Shown here: positions 8,353 through 17,716 of the stretch, piece after piece | Position numbering within the stretch: the first letter of the stretch is position 1 | Layout of the letters: each line of letters opens with the position of its first letter | NCBI RefSeq assembly: GCF_016757755.1 | Contig: NZ_CP068437.1 | Coordinates: 1,736,001-1,800,000, forward strand | Direction of reading: 5' to 3' | DNA length: 64,000 bases | DNA from: Shewanella sp. KX20019 | GTDB taxonomy: Bacteria > Pseudomonadota > Gammaproteobacteria > Enterobacterales > Shewanellaceae | Program-made: the position numbers and the translations under genes | Notes under the pieces: model-generated | Told to the model about the DNA's origin: nothing | Databases searched by the model: none | The model's input: only the letters and a program-made list of their open reading frames with translations

Positions 8353-10095
8353 TTAACTTCTATGGCTAGTGTAATGAACTTGTGGCTCTATCACTTCAGC
8401 TAGCGTTTCTGCTCGACTGACGAAACGAATAAAGGCGCTGGGTAAGGTTAATTGTTCGACACTGCGCTGCCAGTTGGACTGCAATATCGGTGAGTATCCC
8501 TCTTTCCCCGATGCGGTATATGCCGATGACACGCCGATATAATGTTGCTGCGGCTCAACATCAAGCCACTGCGCTATACCATCGACTTTGCGCATAATTT
8601 CGAGTTTAACGATGCGTTTACCTAAGGTTTGTCTGCCATCATAAAAGTATTTAAGACCATAGGTGTATGGAAAACTGCCGGCCCCAGTGCCTATCACGCA
8701 GTTGTTCGTTGCGGCATTAATGGCAGATTCCAGCATCTCAAATAGATACTTCCCTTGGATTTGGTAGGTCACTAAAGGTAAGTCAAATGGCAGGATGCGG
8801 CCAATAACCTCAGCAAGGCTTAATTGACCTTTATTGAGTGATTGCCTTACTCCCCCAGCATTATGTAGCGCAAAATCAACCTCAATACCAATCTTCGTGG
8901 TTTCTTGGTACATACTCCGACTAACCCAAGGTGCTATCTCACTGCCATGAGGTAGGGCTTTGCTAGGCAAGCGGGTATGAACTAGGTTTCTGGGTACAAA
9001 ACCGAGAATTTGATTATCTAACGCGTCGAGACTTGGACGATATTTTTTGAGAATGGTTTGCTGAACGACGCTGTCTTCGCCATCCCAATATATCGCTGGG
9101 TTTGCATCAAGTTTGGCGCGGATGGCAAGATAATTATCTGCGCTCACTTCGCCCTCACCAGCTTGTAAAATAAATTGCTGATCAAGCATAAAGTAGTTAG
9201 CGCCGTTAAGGCTGATTACACTGCCTTTGTCATCAAAAGTAACATCCGCGATGCCGATGGTTTCGGCGTACTTTCCTGCATGCAGAATCGGGGTGTTATT
9301 AACGCGTTCAGCATAGGGAATATTGCTCAAGCCCAATTCGCGAAAATCACCTTGTAACGTATGAGAGTGGCCGCCAACAATCAAACTGATCCCAGCAACC
9401 TCTTGGGCGAGTATTTTATCTTGGTCCAGACCGAGGTGACTTAGCACTATGATGTGGTAAATGCCTTCAGCATGGAGTTTAGTAACAGTGCGTCTGGTGG
9501 TTTCAATGGCATTGATAAAATGGGTATCTTCGTCGGGACGAGCAATCTCTTTCATTTGATCAAGCGTGATGCCGACGATAGCGACTTGCTTGTCCTGCAA
9601 TGGCTTTAAAATATATTTCGCCGTCTGCGAGTCATTGTCGTAATCGTACAGGTTTGGGTGGCACGCTAGGCGCGCTTTTTTGTCTAAGCTTTCTTGGCTT
9701 AAATCCATATTACCGGCAAGTAACGGGAATTGGATATCGTTTAGGAAATCTAACACTGGACCGTTACCGGCATCAATTTCATGATTTCCGAGCACCATGG
9801 CATCGGGCTTTAGTAGATTCAGAAGGTCAGAATTGGCTTTGCCTTTGAACTCATTAAAGTAAAGTGTGCCTTGAAAGCTGTCGCCGCCATGTAAAAACAG
9901 AAACGATTGCTGCTTGGCTTTGGCCGATAACTTGGCCTGAGAAAGTTGGTAACCTATGCGTGCATACCCGCCGCTATGGGTGTACAGCGTTAGCTCTTGT
10001 TGTTGCTCGGTGAACGTAAACTGCAGTCTATTTGCGTCGAAATGAGAATGTGTGTCGTTGATGTGGGCAAGTTTTAAAGTGTAATTAGACGTCAT
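8353..10095 (-). CDS. 5'-nucleotidase/UshA-like metallophosphoesterase, no signal peptide
   Basis: 580-aa two-domain enzyme. The N-terminal calcineurin-like domain has all metal motifs: NDTHSHF (about 13-19), GGDSFQG (about 73), GNHEID (about 105), SHLG and GGHSHT (about 240). The C-terminal 5'-nucleotidase domain has NAGGVRQ and RILPFDLPLVTY. UshA-type enzymes hydrolyse nucleotides or UDP-sugars in the periplasm. Here ATG 10095, with a GAGGA ribosome binding site, is followed almost at once by the first metal motif and no signal peptide is visible, nor in the six residues upstream. It may be cytoplasmic or act on a different substrate. Confidence 0.88.
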   Translation of the reverse strand: MTSNYTLKLAHINDTHSHFDANRLQFTFTEQQQELTLYTHSGGYARIGYQLSQAKLSAKAKQQSFLFLHGGDSFQGTLYFNEFKGKANSDLLNLLKPDAMVLGNHEIDAGNGPVLDFLNDIQFPLLAGNMDLSQESLDKKARLACHPNLYDYDNDSQTAKYILKPLQDKQVAIVGITLDQMKEIARPDEDTHFINAIETTRRTVTKLHAEGIYHIIVLSHLGLDQDKILAQEVAGISLIVGGHSHTLQGDFRELGLSNIPYAERVNNTPILHAGKYAETIGIADVTFDDKGSVISLNGANYFMLDQQFILQAGEGEVSADNYLAIRAKLDANPAIYWDGEDSVVQQTILKKYRPSLDALDNQILGFVPRNLVHTRLPSKALPHGSEIAPWVSRSMYQETTKIGIEVDFALHNAGGVRQSLNKGQLSLAEVIGRILPFDLPLVTYQIQGKYLFEMLESAINAATNNCVIGTGAGSFPYTYGLKYFYDGRQTLGKRIVKLEIMRKVDGIAQWLDVEPQQHYIGVSSAYTASGKEGYSPILQSNWQRSVEQLTLPSAFIRFVSRAETLAEVIEPQVHYTSHRS

Positions 10096-10167
10096 CTTAA
10101 TCCTCAGAACCAAACAAGAATTATAGCACTAACCTTTCTGTTTGGTGAAATACTGATTTTGGCGGCT

Positions 10168-10194
10168 AAAAAAGGGAGCCAAGCTCCCTTTTTT
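10168..10194 (-). terminator. Terminator after the CNNM gene
   Basis: AAAAAAGGGAGC (10168-10179), loop CAA, GCTCCCTTTTTT (10183-10194). A perfect 12-bp inverted repeat with A/T ends, just beyond the minus-strand stop at 10209. It could also work on the plus strand. Confidence 0.85.
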
Positions 10195-10208
10195 ACAGAG
10201 TAAGTTAA

Positions 10209-11285
10209 TTAGCTCTTATCGGGCTTGTCATCAAATTCACCGTCGTCTGACAGCACAATGCCTTTGTGCTTCATTCTACGACTCCACAATTTACGCGCTA
10301 ATTGCTGCATATCTGTGACAGGGTCATTCGAATCGACAATTTCTAGTCCGAGCAGGGATTCGACGATATCTTCTAAGGTAACAATGCCTTCACCTGAGCC
10401 GTATTCATCAACAACCATCGCAATCTTGGTATTACGTTTAATCATAAGCTCAAATAGTGGGAGAATTTTTGCGGTTTCAGGGATGACCAACAAGTTCTTC
10501 TTCAACACGGCAATCGATTCTTTCGGTGTCTTACGCTCTGCAAGCAATACGTCATTGCGGTTAATATAGCCGATGATGTTATCAGGCTCATCTTTATAAA
10601 CCGGAATTCGAGTAAAAGGCTTTGCCATATATTTAGCCGCAAAATCGCCTTGGGTTAAGGTTGTTGGCAGCTTAAACATCACCGTTCTTGGCGTCATTAT
10701 TGTGGTAACAGGCATCTCTTTCACTGACAACATTTGCGTCAAAATCTTAGACTCTTGCTCGTCTAGTTCGCCCGATACTCTACCAATCTCAGCCATGGCG
10801 CTCATCTCTTGACGAATATATTGGCCTTCATCGCCTTTGCCCATAAGCTGGGTAACCTGCTTAGACATCCAGATGAGTGGCCGTGTTGTACGCTCCATCC
10901 ATACTAGTGCGACTGAAACTGTTGGTGCCAGTGAGCGCCAGTAGTTTGCCCCTAGTGTTTTAGGGATGATCTCTGAGAAGAACAAAATCAGAAAGGTAAG
11001 CACACCAGAGAATACGCCTAGCATCTCGTCACCAAACACTTTAGCGGCTTGTGCGCCAGCTACTGCGGCTCCAACTGTGTGCGCTATGGTATTTAAAGTA
11101 AGGATAGATACGAGTGGAGATTCAACGTTTTCTTTTTGTTTCTTCAACCTAGCTGCTGCTGCGGGTTTTGTTCCGGCAAGAGTGGCGATATAACTGGGCG
11201 TGACTGAGAGTAGAACTGCTTCAAACACACTACAAAGAAAAGAGATAGTAATGGCGACAAATACTATAATGATAAGAGTTATCAT
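10209..11285 (-). CDS. CNNM (DUF21)/CBS-pair membrane protein
   Basis: 358-aa protein of the CorB/CorC/HlyC-like group, linked in studied members to divalent cation transport or resistance. The N-terminal DUF21 membrane domain spans about residues 1-145 with hydrophobic segments at 1-24, 58-80, 88-112 and 118-135 and the motif FFSEIIPKTLG. A CBS pair follows (about 190-320), with VKEMPVTTIMTPR and VVDEYGSGEGIVTLEDI. The protein ends soon after, without the C-terminal CorC_HlyC domain of longer members. It is a single gene; the ion handled cannot be told. Confidence 0.85.
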   Translation of the reverse strand: MITLIIIVFVAITISFLCSVFEAVLLSVTPSYIATLAGTKPAAAARLKKQKENVESPLVSILTLNTIAHTVGAAVAGAQAAKVFGDEMLGVFSGVLTFLILFFSEIIPKTLGANYWRSLAPTVSVALVWMERTTRPLIWMSKQVTQLMGKGDEGQYIRQEMSAMAEIGRVSGELDEQESKILTQMLSVKEMPVTTIMTPRTVMFKLPTTLTQGDFAAKYMAKPFTRIPVYKDEPDNIIGYINRNDVLLAERKTPKESIAVLKKNLLVIPETAKILPLFELMIKRNTKIAMVVDEYGSGEGIVTLEDIVESLLGLEIVDSNDPVTDMQQLARKLWSRRMKHKGIVLSDDGEFDDKPDKS

Positions 11286-11543
11286 AAAGGTGAAATTACA
11301 CTTCCAAATTGCAGACCAACATTGGTCTGAGCGGATTCTAGCATAGGTTTATCTTAACCGTGATAGGGGCAAATGCAGTTTAGTCGCAATTTATTCGGTT
11401 TTTTGTATCTAGCTATTATAAGTCGTCGCTTGAATTGAATATTTATCATGCTTTTGCAGCCTAGCATTAACGATAAGTGTATGAATTAGCGGTATGAGCA
11501 TATTAGAGGAGCGAGGTTGCTGGCCAAATTTTGTTAGGATCTG

Positions 11544-11549
11544 TATAAT
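11544..11549 (+). promoter_or_regulatory. Probable -10 box for rlmN
   Basis: A perfect TATAAT sits 44 bases before the rlmN ATG. No good -35 hexamer is found at 16-18 bases upstream, so the assignment rests on the -10 alone. Confidence 0.4.
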
Positions 11550-11592
11550 TCGCCGCCCGCATGCAGGTTTTAGGTTTTTTGAGGTTACACAC

Positions 11593-12714
11593 ATGAGTGA
11601 AAAGAAGATCAATTTATTAGATCTTGATCGTAAATCGATGAGAGCGTTGTTTGCCGATATGGGCGAAAAACCGTTCCGTGCTGATCAATTGATGAAATGG
11701 CTTTATCACTTTGGTGTGAGTGACTTTGAAGAGATGAGCAATATCAACAAAGCATTACGTGCAAAGTTGGCGCGTAAGTTTGAGATTGTTGCACCAAAAA
11801 TTGCCAGCTATCAAAAATCAGCTGATGGCACTATTAAGTTTGCTATTGACGTGGGTAACGGCCAAGAAGTTGAAACGGTTTATATACCTGAAGATGATCG
11901 CGCCACTTTATGTGTCTCGTCGCAGGTTGGTTGTGCCCTTGAATGTACCTTCTGCTCAACTGGAGCTCAAGGCTTTAACCGTAACTTAACTGTGGCTGAG
12001 ATCATCGGTCAAGTCTGGCGTGTCGCGGACTTTATTGGCTTTGTGAAAGACACTGGCGAACGCCCAATCACTAACGTCGTTATGATGGGAATGGGTGAGC
12101 CACTGCTCAACCTGAAGAACGTTATCCCCGCTTTGGACATCATGTTAGACGATTTTGGTTTCAGCTTGTCAAAGCGCCGTGTCACTGTATCGACCTCCGG
12201 TGTCGTTCCTGCGTTAGATATTCTTGGCGACGCACTTGATGTGGCTTTGGCTGTGAGTATTCATGCGCCAAACGATGAGCTACGTGATGTACTTGTGCCA
12301 GTAAACAAGAAGTACCCATTGGAAGATTTCCTGGCGGGGATCCGTCGCTATATCGCCAAGTCTAATGCTAACCGTGGCCGCGTTACAGTTGAGTATGTGA
12401 TGCTTGACCATATTAATGACAGTACCGACCAGGCGCATGAGTTGGCTAAGTTGATGAAAGATACGCCATGCAAAGTGAATTTAATTCCATTCAATCCATA
12501 CCCAGGTTCTCCCTACGGCCGTTCGTCTAATTCACGAATAGACCGTTTTTCTAAAGTATTGATGGAATATGACTTAACGGTTATTGTGCGTAAAACCCGC
12601 GGTGATGATATCGATGCTGCTTGTGGTCAACTTGCAGGTGATATTCGAGACAGAACCAAGCGTTTAGCGAAAAAACGCATGCAAGAGAATCAAATTTCGG
12701 TCACAATGGATTAA
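11593..12714 (+). CDS. rlmN: Dual-specificity RNA (adenine-C2) methyltransferase RlmN
   Basis: 373-aa radical SAM enzyme that methylates C2 of A2503 in 23S rRNA and A37 in some tRNAs. The 4Fe-4S motif CALECTFC (Cys114, Cys118, Cys121) is followed by STGAQGFNRN, the SAM-binding MMGMGEPL, and near the end TRGDDIDAACGQL, which holds the methyl-carrying cysteine. The frame is open further upstream to 11494, but ATG 11593 matches the usual N-terminus (MSEKKINLLDLDR). It opens a run of co-directional genes down to der. Confidence 0.96.
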   Translation: MSEKKINLLDLDRKSMRALFADMGEKPFRADQLMKWLYHFGVSDFEEMSNINKALRAKLARKFEIVAPKIASYQKSADGTIKFAIDVGNGQEVETVYIPEDDRATLCVSSQVGCALECTFCSTGAQGFNRNLTVAEIIGQVWRVADFIGFVKDTGERPITNVVMMGMGEPLLNLKNVIPALDIMLDDFGFSLSKRRVTVSTSGVVPALDILGDALDVALAVSIHAPNDELRDVLVPVNKKYPLEDFLAGIRRYIAKSNANRGRVTVEYVMLDHINDSTDQAHELAKLMKDTPCKVNLIPFNPYPGSPYGRSSNSRIDRFSKVLMEYDLTVIVRKTRGDDIDAACGQLAGDIRDRTKRLAKKRMQENQISVTMD

Positions 12715-12746
12715 CTCTTTGTATCTATTGGTAGATAGGCTAAACG

Positions 12747-13535
12747 ATGAATCATAGAAAGGTAAGTGTGCCACTGGCTATTTTGCTGTCTGCAACCGCT
12801 CTTGCGGGCTGCGTGACACAAAGTACCTATACCGGCACTAATACACCTGTCTCTGAGAAGAAAGTCGATAAAGTGGCCGCTGCACGTCAACGGGTGCAGT
12901 TGGGCTTAGCCTATTTACAGAAAGGTAATAGTGAGCAAGCAAAAGTAAATTTGGATCGTGCGTTAGCTTTTGCGCCTGAGCTTGAAGATGTGCATATTGC
13001 ATTTGCATATTATTACAGCTCAGTCGGCGAATTAGAAAGGACCGAACAGGCATATCGACAGGCAACAAACCTTAGGGATGCCAGCGGAGATTCATTTAAT
13101 AATTTCGGTACATTCCTGTGTCAACAAGGTAAATATGCTGAGTCTGAAAAGATGTTCCTTAAAGCGCTTGAACATTCTGCATATACTCAATCAGCATCTA
13201 CTTATGAGAACTTGGGAATTTGTAGCCGAAAAGCGGGTCAAATAGAAAAAGCGAAAAAGTATTTCTCTATGGCGCTTAAATATGATCCTAGAAGACGCAC
13301 TTCGCTTATCGAGTTAACAGAAATTGAACTTGAAGCGGAACGCTATATAGAGGCGAGAGCTCGACTAACGCGTTACCATAAAGTCGCGGTCGAATCTCCA
13401 ATCAGTTTAGCGCTGGGAATTGAAATTGAACAAGGTCTGAAAGACGACGACGCAGTAAGAAAGTTTGGTATTTTACTATTAGCAAAGTTTCCCTCTTCGC
13501 CTCAGGCCAAGCAATATCGGGCTAATATGCATTAA
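12747..13535 (+). CDS. pilW: Type IV pilus biogenesis TPR lipoprotein PilW/PilF
   Basis: 262-aa lipoprotein of tetratricopeptide repeats that pilots the PilQ secretin to the outer membrane in type IV pilus assembly. The lipobox LAGC falls at about residues 19-22. TPR-like helical pairs run from about residue 45 to 235, for example VQLGLAYLQKGNSEQAKVN and YENLGICSRKAGQIEKAKKYF. The order rlmN-pilW-rodZ-ispG is classic for the Gammaproteobacteria. Its stop codon overlaps the rodZ start by one base. Confidence 0.93.
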   Translation: MNHRKVSVPLAILLSATALAGCVTQSTYTGTNTPVSEKKVDKVAAARQRVQLGLAYLQKGNSEQAKVNLDRALAFAPELEDVHIAFAYYYSSVGELERTEQAYRQATNLRDASGDSFNNFGTFLCQQGKYAESEKMFLKALEHSAYTQSASTYENLGICSRKAGQIEKAKKYFSMALKYDPRRRTSLIELTEIELEAERYIEARARLTRYHKVAVESPISLALGIEIEQGLKDDDAVRKFGILLLAKFPSSPQAKQYRANMH

Positions 13536-14518
13536 TGAAAAACGAACAGAATGATCTGCCCAACATAGACACCGAAAGCCTAGTGGAAGAGTCAACACTC
13601 ACACTGGGCGTTTTGCTAAAAAAAGCCCGCGAAAATAAAGGGGCAACGATAGAGGATATTGCGGCGCAATTGCATTTACGCCCGGCTATCATTAAAGAGA
13701 TTGAAGCGGACAATTTATTAGCGGTCGGCGCGGCGACCTATGTGCGCGGCTATGTAAAAAATTATGCTCGAGCGGTGCAAGCGGATCCGTTTGAAGTGCA
13801 AGCCTGCTTAGACAAACAGCTATTAAACGATGCTGAACCGTCGATGCAGAGCTTTTCTCGTAAAACAACTCGTCAGGCTCGTGATGGTCGGTTGATGTTT
13901 TTAACCTACTTCATAGTGTTAGTACTCTTAGCGTTAATGGTGCTGTGGTGGTTCCAAAAGTCATCCATGGAAACTTCGGTTGACTACTCTCAACCCACCG
14001 TTGAAGAAGTTGCGGCCTCTGCTGAAGATGCTCGCTCCAATGAACAGAACGATATTGCTAATAACTCAAGTGTACAGCCCTTGAACGAACAAACAGCAGA
14101 TTCGCAATCTATCGCGACTGATACGTTAAGCGCTAATCCTCAGGTTACAGTTGCTAGCACACCAATGTCTGCAGGAGCGATGCTAGCCTCTATAGTTGAA
14201 AACCAGCTCGGCGACGAGGTCAGTGAAGACAGTTCTGCCACTAAGCAGGTTAATCGCAGCGATGCCATCATGTCAGATGTGGCCTTAACCCTAACGGGCG
14301 ATTGCTGGATAAAAGTAACCGATGCTAACGGTGAAATACTCATCAATGGCTTGAAAAAATCAGGACGTGACATCAAGGTGAGTGGCATTGAGCCTTTTGC
14401 ATTGATATTGGGCGCCCCACAAGTTGTGAATATACAGCTCAATGGGACTCAAGTTAGCTTGAAACAGTATCCTAGCGGTAAAGTGGCACGCTTAAGCCTG
14501 CCTCTCGCTGGACAATAA
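13535..14518 (+). CDS. rodZ: Cytoskeletal protein RodZ
   Basis: 327-aa bitopic membrane protein that links MreB to the cell-wall elongation complex. An N-terminal helix-turn-helix domain lies at about residues 24-90 (LGVLLKKARENKGATIEDIAAQLHL). A single transmembrane segment spans about 125-145 (LMFLTYFIVLVLLALMVLWWF). A low-complexity polar linker follows, then the periplasmic RodZ C-terminal domain (DUF4115) from about 245, with DVALTLTGDCWIKVTD. ATG 13535 overlaps the pilW stop by one base. Confidence 0.94.
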   Translation: MKNEQNDLPNIDTESLVEESTLTLGVLLKKARENKGATIEDIAAQLHLRPAIIKEIEADNLLAVGAATYVRGYVKNYARAVQADPFEVQACLDKQLLNDAEPSMQSFSRKTTRQARDGRLMFLTYFIVLVLLALMVLWWFQKSSMETSVDYSQPTVEEVAASAEDARSNEQNDIANNSSVQPLNEQTADSQSIATDTLSANPQVTVASTPMSAGAMLASIVENQLGDEVSEDSSATKQVNRSDAIMSDVALTLTGDCWIKVTDANGEILINGLKKSGRDIKVSGIEPFALILGAPQVVNIQLNGTQVSLKQYPSGKVARLSLPLAGQ

Positions 14519-14540
14519 CGAATGACAGAGCACAAAGACG

Positions 14541-15656
14541 ATGTATAACGAATCTCCAATAATTAGACGCAAATCAAGCCGCATTTATGTTGGCGATGTA
14601 CCGATTGGCGACGGCGCACCTATCGCTGTGCAATCGATGACTAACACTCGCACCACTGATGTTGCTGCGACTGTAGCGCAAATTAGCGCATTGGAAAAAG
14701 TTGGCGCAGACATTGTGCGTGTATCCGTACCGACGATGGATGCAGCAGAAGCGTTTAAACTTATTAAGCAACAAACCAATATCCCATTAATTGCCGATAT
14801 TCATTTCGATTACCGTATCGCCCTTAAAGTGGCTGAATACGGTGTAGATTGCCTACGTATTAATCCAGGTAATATCGGTAACGAAGAGCGTATTCGCAGT
14901 GTTGTTGAATGCGCGCGCGACAAAAACATCCCCATCAGAATTGGGGTCAACGGTGGTTCATTAGAGAAAGAGCTAATGGACAAGTACAAAGAGCCAACAC
15001 CTGAAGCGCTGCTAGAGTCTGCGATGCGTCATGTCGATATTCTCGACCGGCTTAACTTTGACCAGTTTAAAGTTAGCGTTAAAGCATCGGACGTATTTTT
15101 AGCGGTTGAATCTTATCGTTTGCTGGCTAAGCAGATAATACAGCCACTTCACTTAGGCATCACTGAAGCGGGCGGTGCACGTGCAGGTTCAGTTAAATCA
15201 GCTGTCGGCTTAGGTATGTTGCTGGCTGATGGTATTGGTGACACGCTGCGTATATCACTTGCAGCCGATCCTGTTGAAGAGATTAAAGTCGGTTTTGATA
15301 TTCTTAAGTCTTTGCGGATCCGTTCGCGCGGGATTAACTTCATTGCCTGCCCGTCATGTTCTCGTCAAGAGTTTGATGTTATCTCGACGGTTAACGAATT
15401 AGAGCAGCGCCTTGAAGATATTGTTACCCCAATGGATGTTTCTATCATAGGTTGTGTGGTCAACGGTCCTGGTGAAGCACTTATCTCCGATATAGGGCTG
15501 ACAGGCGGTAACCGCATGAGCGGCTACTATAAAGACGGTGTGCGTCAAAAAGAGCGTTTTGATAATAATAATATCGTTGATTCGCTAGAAGCTAAAATTC
15601 GTGCCAAAGTCGCCATGAATGAAGCAAGAATTCCAGCGCAAGATGTAAGCAAGTAA
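14541..15656 (+). CDS. ispG: 4-hydroxy-3-methylbut-2-enyl diphosphate synthase
   Basis: 371-aa iron-sulfur enzyme of the MEP isoprenoid pathway that converts MEcPP to HMBPP. The TIM-barrel start PIAVQSMTNTRTTDV and the cluster-ligand region CPSCSRQEFD, followed by the cysteine in IIGCVVNGPGEA, are all present. Length is normal. It follows rodZ by 22 bases and is probably in the same operon; a terminator follows. Confidence 0.97.
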   Translation: MYNESPIIRRKSSRIYVGDVPIGDGAPIAVQSMTNTRTTDVAATVAQISALEKVGADIVRVSVPTMDAAEAFKLIKQQTNIPLIADIHFDYRIALKVAEYGVDCLRINPGNIGNEERIRSVVECARDKNIPIRIGVNGGSLEKELMDKYKEPTPEALLESAMRHVDILDRLNFDQFKVSVKASDVFLAVESYRLLAKQIIQPLHLGITEAGGARAGSVKSAVGLGMLLADGIGDTLRISLAADPVEEIKVGFDILKSLRIRSRGINFIACPSCSRQEFDVISTVNELEQRLEDIVTPMDVSIIGCVVNGPGEALISDIGLTGGNRMSGYYKDGVRQKERFDNNNIVDSLEAKIRAKVAMNEARIPAQDVSK

Positions 15657-15666
15657 ACCGTTTATT

Positions 15667-15702
15667 AATCACAAGTAAGCCTTGGCGACTTGTGATTTTT
15701 TG
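15667..15702 (+). terminator. Terminator after ispG
   Basis: AATCACAAGT (15667-15676) pairs with ACTTGTGATT (15688-15697), then TTTT. Separates ispG from hisS, which therefore likely has its own promoter in the following 90 bases. Confidence 0.8.
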
Positions 15703-15795
15703 TGGGTCAAAGCACCCATTTTACGTTTAGTATTGAAACGCCTATAATGCGAGGCGTTTTTTATTTTTTAAACAGCAAATTTGGCGAGTCGAATA

Positions 15796-17070
15796 GTGGC
15801 AAAACAGATCCAAGCGATCCGCGGAATGAACGACATTCTGCCGACCCAAAGTCCTATATGGCAAAAACTTGAAACCGTTCTTAGAGATACTGTCAGTGCA
15901 TACGGTTATAGCGAAATTCGTACACCTATCGTAGAAAGTACCGACCTTTTCAAACGTTCAATCGGTGAAGTAACTGATATCGTTGAAAAAGAGATGTACA
16001 CCTTCGAAGATCGTAACGGCGATAGCTTAACGCTGCGCCCAGAAGGCACCGCTTCAACTGTACGCGCGGGTAACGAGCACGGTTTACTGTATAACCAAGA
16101 GCAACGTCTTTGGTATATGGGACCTATGTTCCGTCATGAGCGCCCTCAAAAGGGTCGTTATCGTCAATTTAACCAGTTTGGTGTTGAAGTTTACGGCATC
16201 CCGAGTGCAGACATCGATGCAGAAGTCTTGATGCTGTCCGCCATGCTTTGGAAAAAGCTGGGGATCTCGGAGCATGTCACACTGGAACTGAATACCCTAG
16301 GTGATAGCGAAGAGCGTGCAGCATACCGCGATGCTTTGATTGCCTTTTTAGAGCAGCATAAAGATGTGCTCGATGAAGACAGTCAACGCCGTATGTACAG
16401 TAATCCTCTTCGAGTTTTAGACTCTAAAAATGCGGCTGTTCAAGCACTTTTGGCTGATGCTCCAGCGTTGATGGACTATTTAGGCGAAGAGACTCGTTCA
16501 CATTTTTCACATTTATGTGAACTCTTAGAGGCTGTTGGCATCCAATACACAATCAATCCTCGTCTAGTGCGTGGCTTAGATTACTATAACCGCACAGTAT
16601 TCGAGTGGGTGACATCAAGTTTAGGCTCACAGGGCACAGTATTAGCAGGCGGTCGTTACGATGGTTTAGTGGGTCAACTTGGAGGCAAATCAACGCCTGC
16701 AGTCGGCTTTGCTATGGGTCTTGAGCGTATTGTGTTATTGCTAGAAACCCTTGAGCTAGATAAAGACGTTAAACCTGCAGTTGATGTATACGTCACTGCG
16801 ATGGGTGATAACTGTCGTGTTGAAGCGATAAAGGTAGCGCAAGAATTAAGAACAAGTTTGCCAAATTTGAGAGTGATGAGCCATTGCGGTGGCGGTAACT
16901 TTAAAAAACAGATGAAGCGAGCAGATAAAAGCGGTGCCGCTGTGGCGCTTGTGATTGGTGAAGATGAACTTGCCAATAATCAAGTTGCAGTAAAGTACCT
17001 TCGTGAAGATAAAGCACAAGAATTAGTTGCCCGAGATGCGTTGGCGACTTATATTGCAGAACTGATTTAA
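15796..17070 (+). CDS. hisS: Histidyl-tRNA synthetase
   Basis: 424-aa class II aminoacyl-tRNA synthetase that charges tRNA-His. Motif 2 (MFRHERPQKGRYRQFNQFG) and the histidine motifs LVRGLDYYNRTVFEW and VGFAMGLER are present; the anticodon-binding domain covers the last 100 residues. I chose GTG 15796, which yields the family N-terminus (VAKQIQAIRGMNDILP); TTG 15781 would add five residues. The upstream ribosome binding site is weak. Confidence 0.95.
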   Translation: MAKQIQAIRGMNDILPTQSPIWQKLETVLRDTVSAYGYSEIRTPIVESTDLFKRSIGEVTDIVEKEMYTFEDRNGDSLTLRPEGTASTVRAGNEHGLLYNQEQRLWYMGPMFRHERPQKGRYRQFNQFGVEVYGIPSADIDAEVLMLSAMLWKKLGISEHVTLELNTLGDSEERAAYRDALIAFLEQHKDVLDEDSQRRMYSNPLRVLDSKNAAVQALLADAPALMDYLGEETRSHFSHLCELLEAVGIQYTINPRLVRGLDYYNRTVFEWVTSSLGSQGTVLAGGRYDGLVGQLGGKSTPAVGFAMGLERIVLLLETLELDKDVKPAVDVYVTAMGDNCRVEAIKVAQELRTSLPNLRVMSHCGGGNFKKQMKRADKSGAAVALVIGEDELANNQVAVKYLREDKAQELVARDALATYIAELI

Positions 17071-17084
17071 AAGGGGAAGTACAC

Positions 17085-17705
17085 GTGGAAGTCTATAGCA
17101 CAGAAGAGCAACAAGTAGATGCTATCAAACAGTTCTGGAAAGATTACGGTAGCTCAGTTGTCGTAGGTGCTGTTGTCGGTTTAGGTGGATTATTTGGTTG
17201 GAACTATTATTCCGACTACCAGATAGCTCAAGCGGAAGCAGCCTCAGAGTCTTTTCAGGCCCTAAGTAGTCAAAATACAGCGGATGCAGCAATGCTTAGC
17301 GCAGCTGATACGTTTGCTAAAGAGCATGGTCAAAAAGGCTATCAGTCTTTATTAGAGCTTATGGTGGCGAAATCAGCTGTTGAAACGGGTGATTTAGAAA
17401 AGGCAGAAGCGACACTTAAAAATGTAATAGCGGTCAATGCAGATAGCAGTATCGTGCTCGTTGCCACTATCCGTCTAGCACGTGTACAAGCAGAGCAAGG
17501 TCAATTTGCGACAGCGATTACTACGCTAGAGCAGATTAAAGATGTTGCTTCAGCGGCACAGAGAGATGAATTAAAAGGTGATTTCTTGGTTCGCCAAGGT
17601 GATACCGACAAGGCTAAGCTTGCCTATCAAGCTGCGGTAGAAAATGGTGGCACTATGAGTAGTCCAACATTGCAAATGAAGCTTGATAATTTGAACAAGG
17701 CATAA
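17085..17705 (+). CDS. yfgM: YfgM/SecYEG-ancillary TPR membrane protein
   Basis: 206-aa inner-membrane protein of the UPF0070 family. Members associate with the SecYEG translocon and PpiD and pass substrates to periplasmic chaperones. A single N-terminal transmembrane segment (SSVVVGAVVGLGGLFGWNYY, about 19-38) is followed by a periplasmic TPR-like domain. The start is GTG 17085, with AAGGGGAAG as ribosome binding site. It lies 14 bases after hisS and 11 before bamB, the conserved hisS-yfgM-bamB-der order. Confidence 0.92.
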   Translation: MEVYSTEEQQVDAIKQFWKDYGSSVVVGAVVGLGGLFGWNYYSDYQIAQAEAASESFQALSSQNTADAAMLSAADTFAKEHGQKGYQSLLELMVAKSAVETGDLEKAEATLKNVIAVNADSSIVLVATIRLARVQAEQGQFATAITTLEQIKDVASAAQRDELKGDFLVRQGDTDKAKLAYQAAVENGGTMSSPTLQMKLDNLNKA

Positions 17706-17716
17706 GGAATCTGCCC

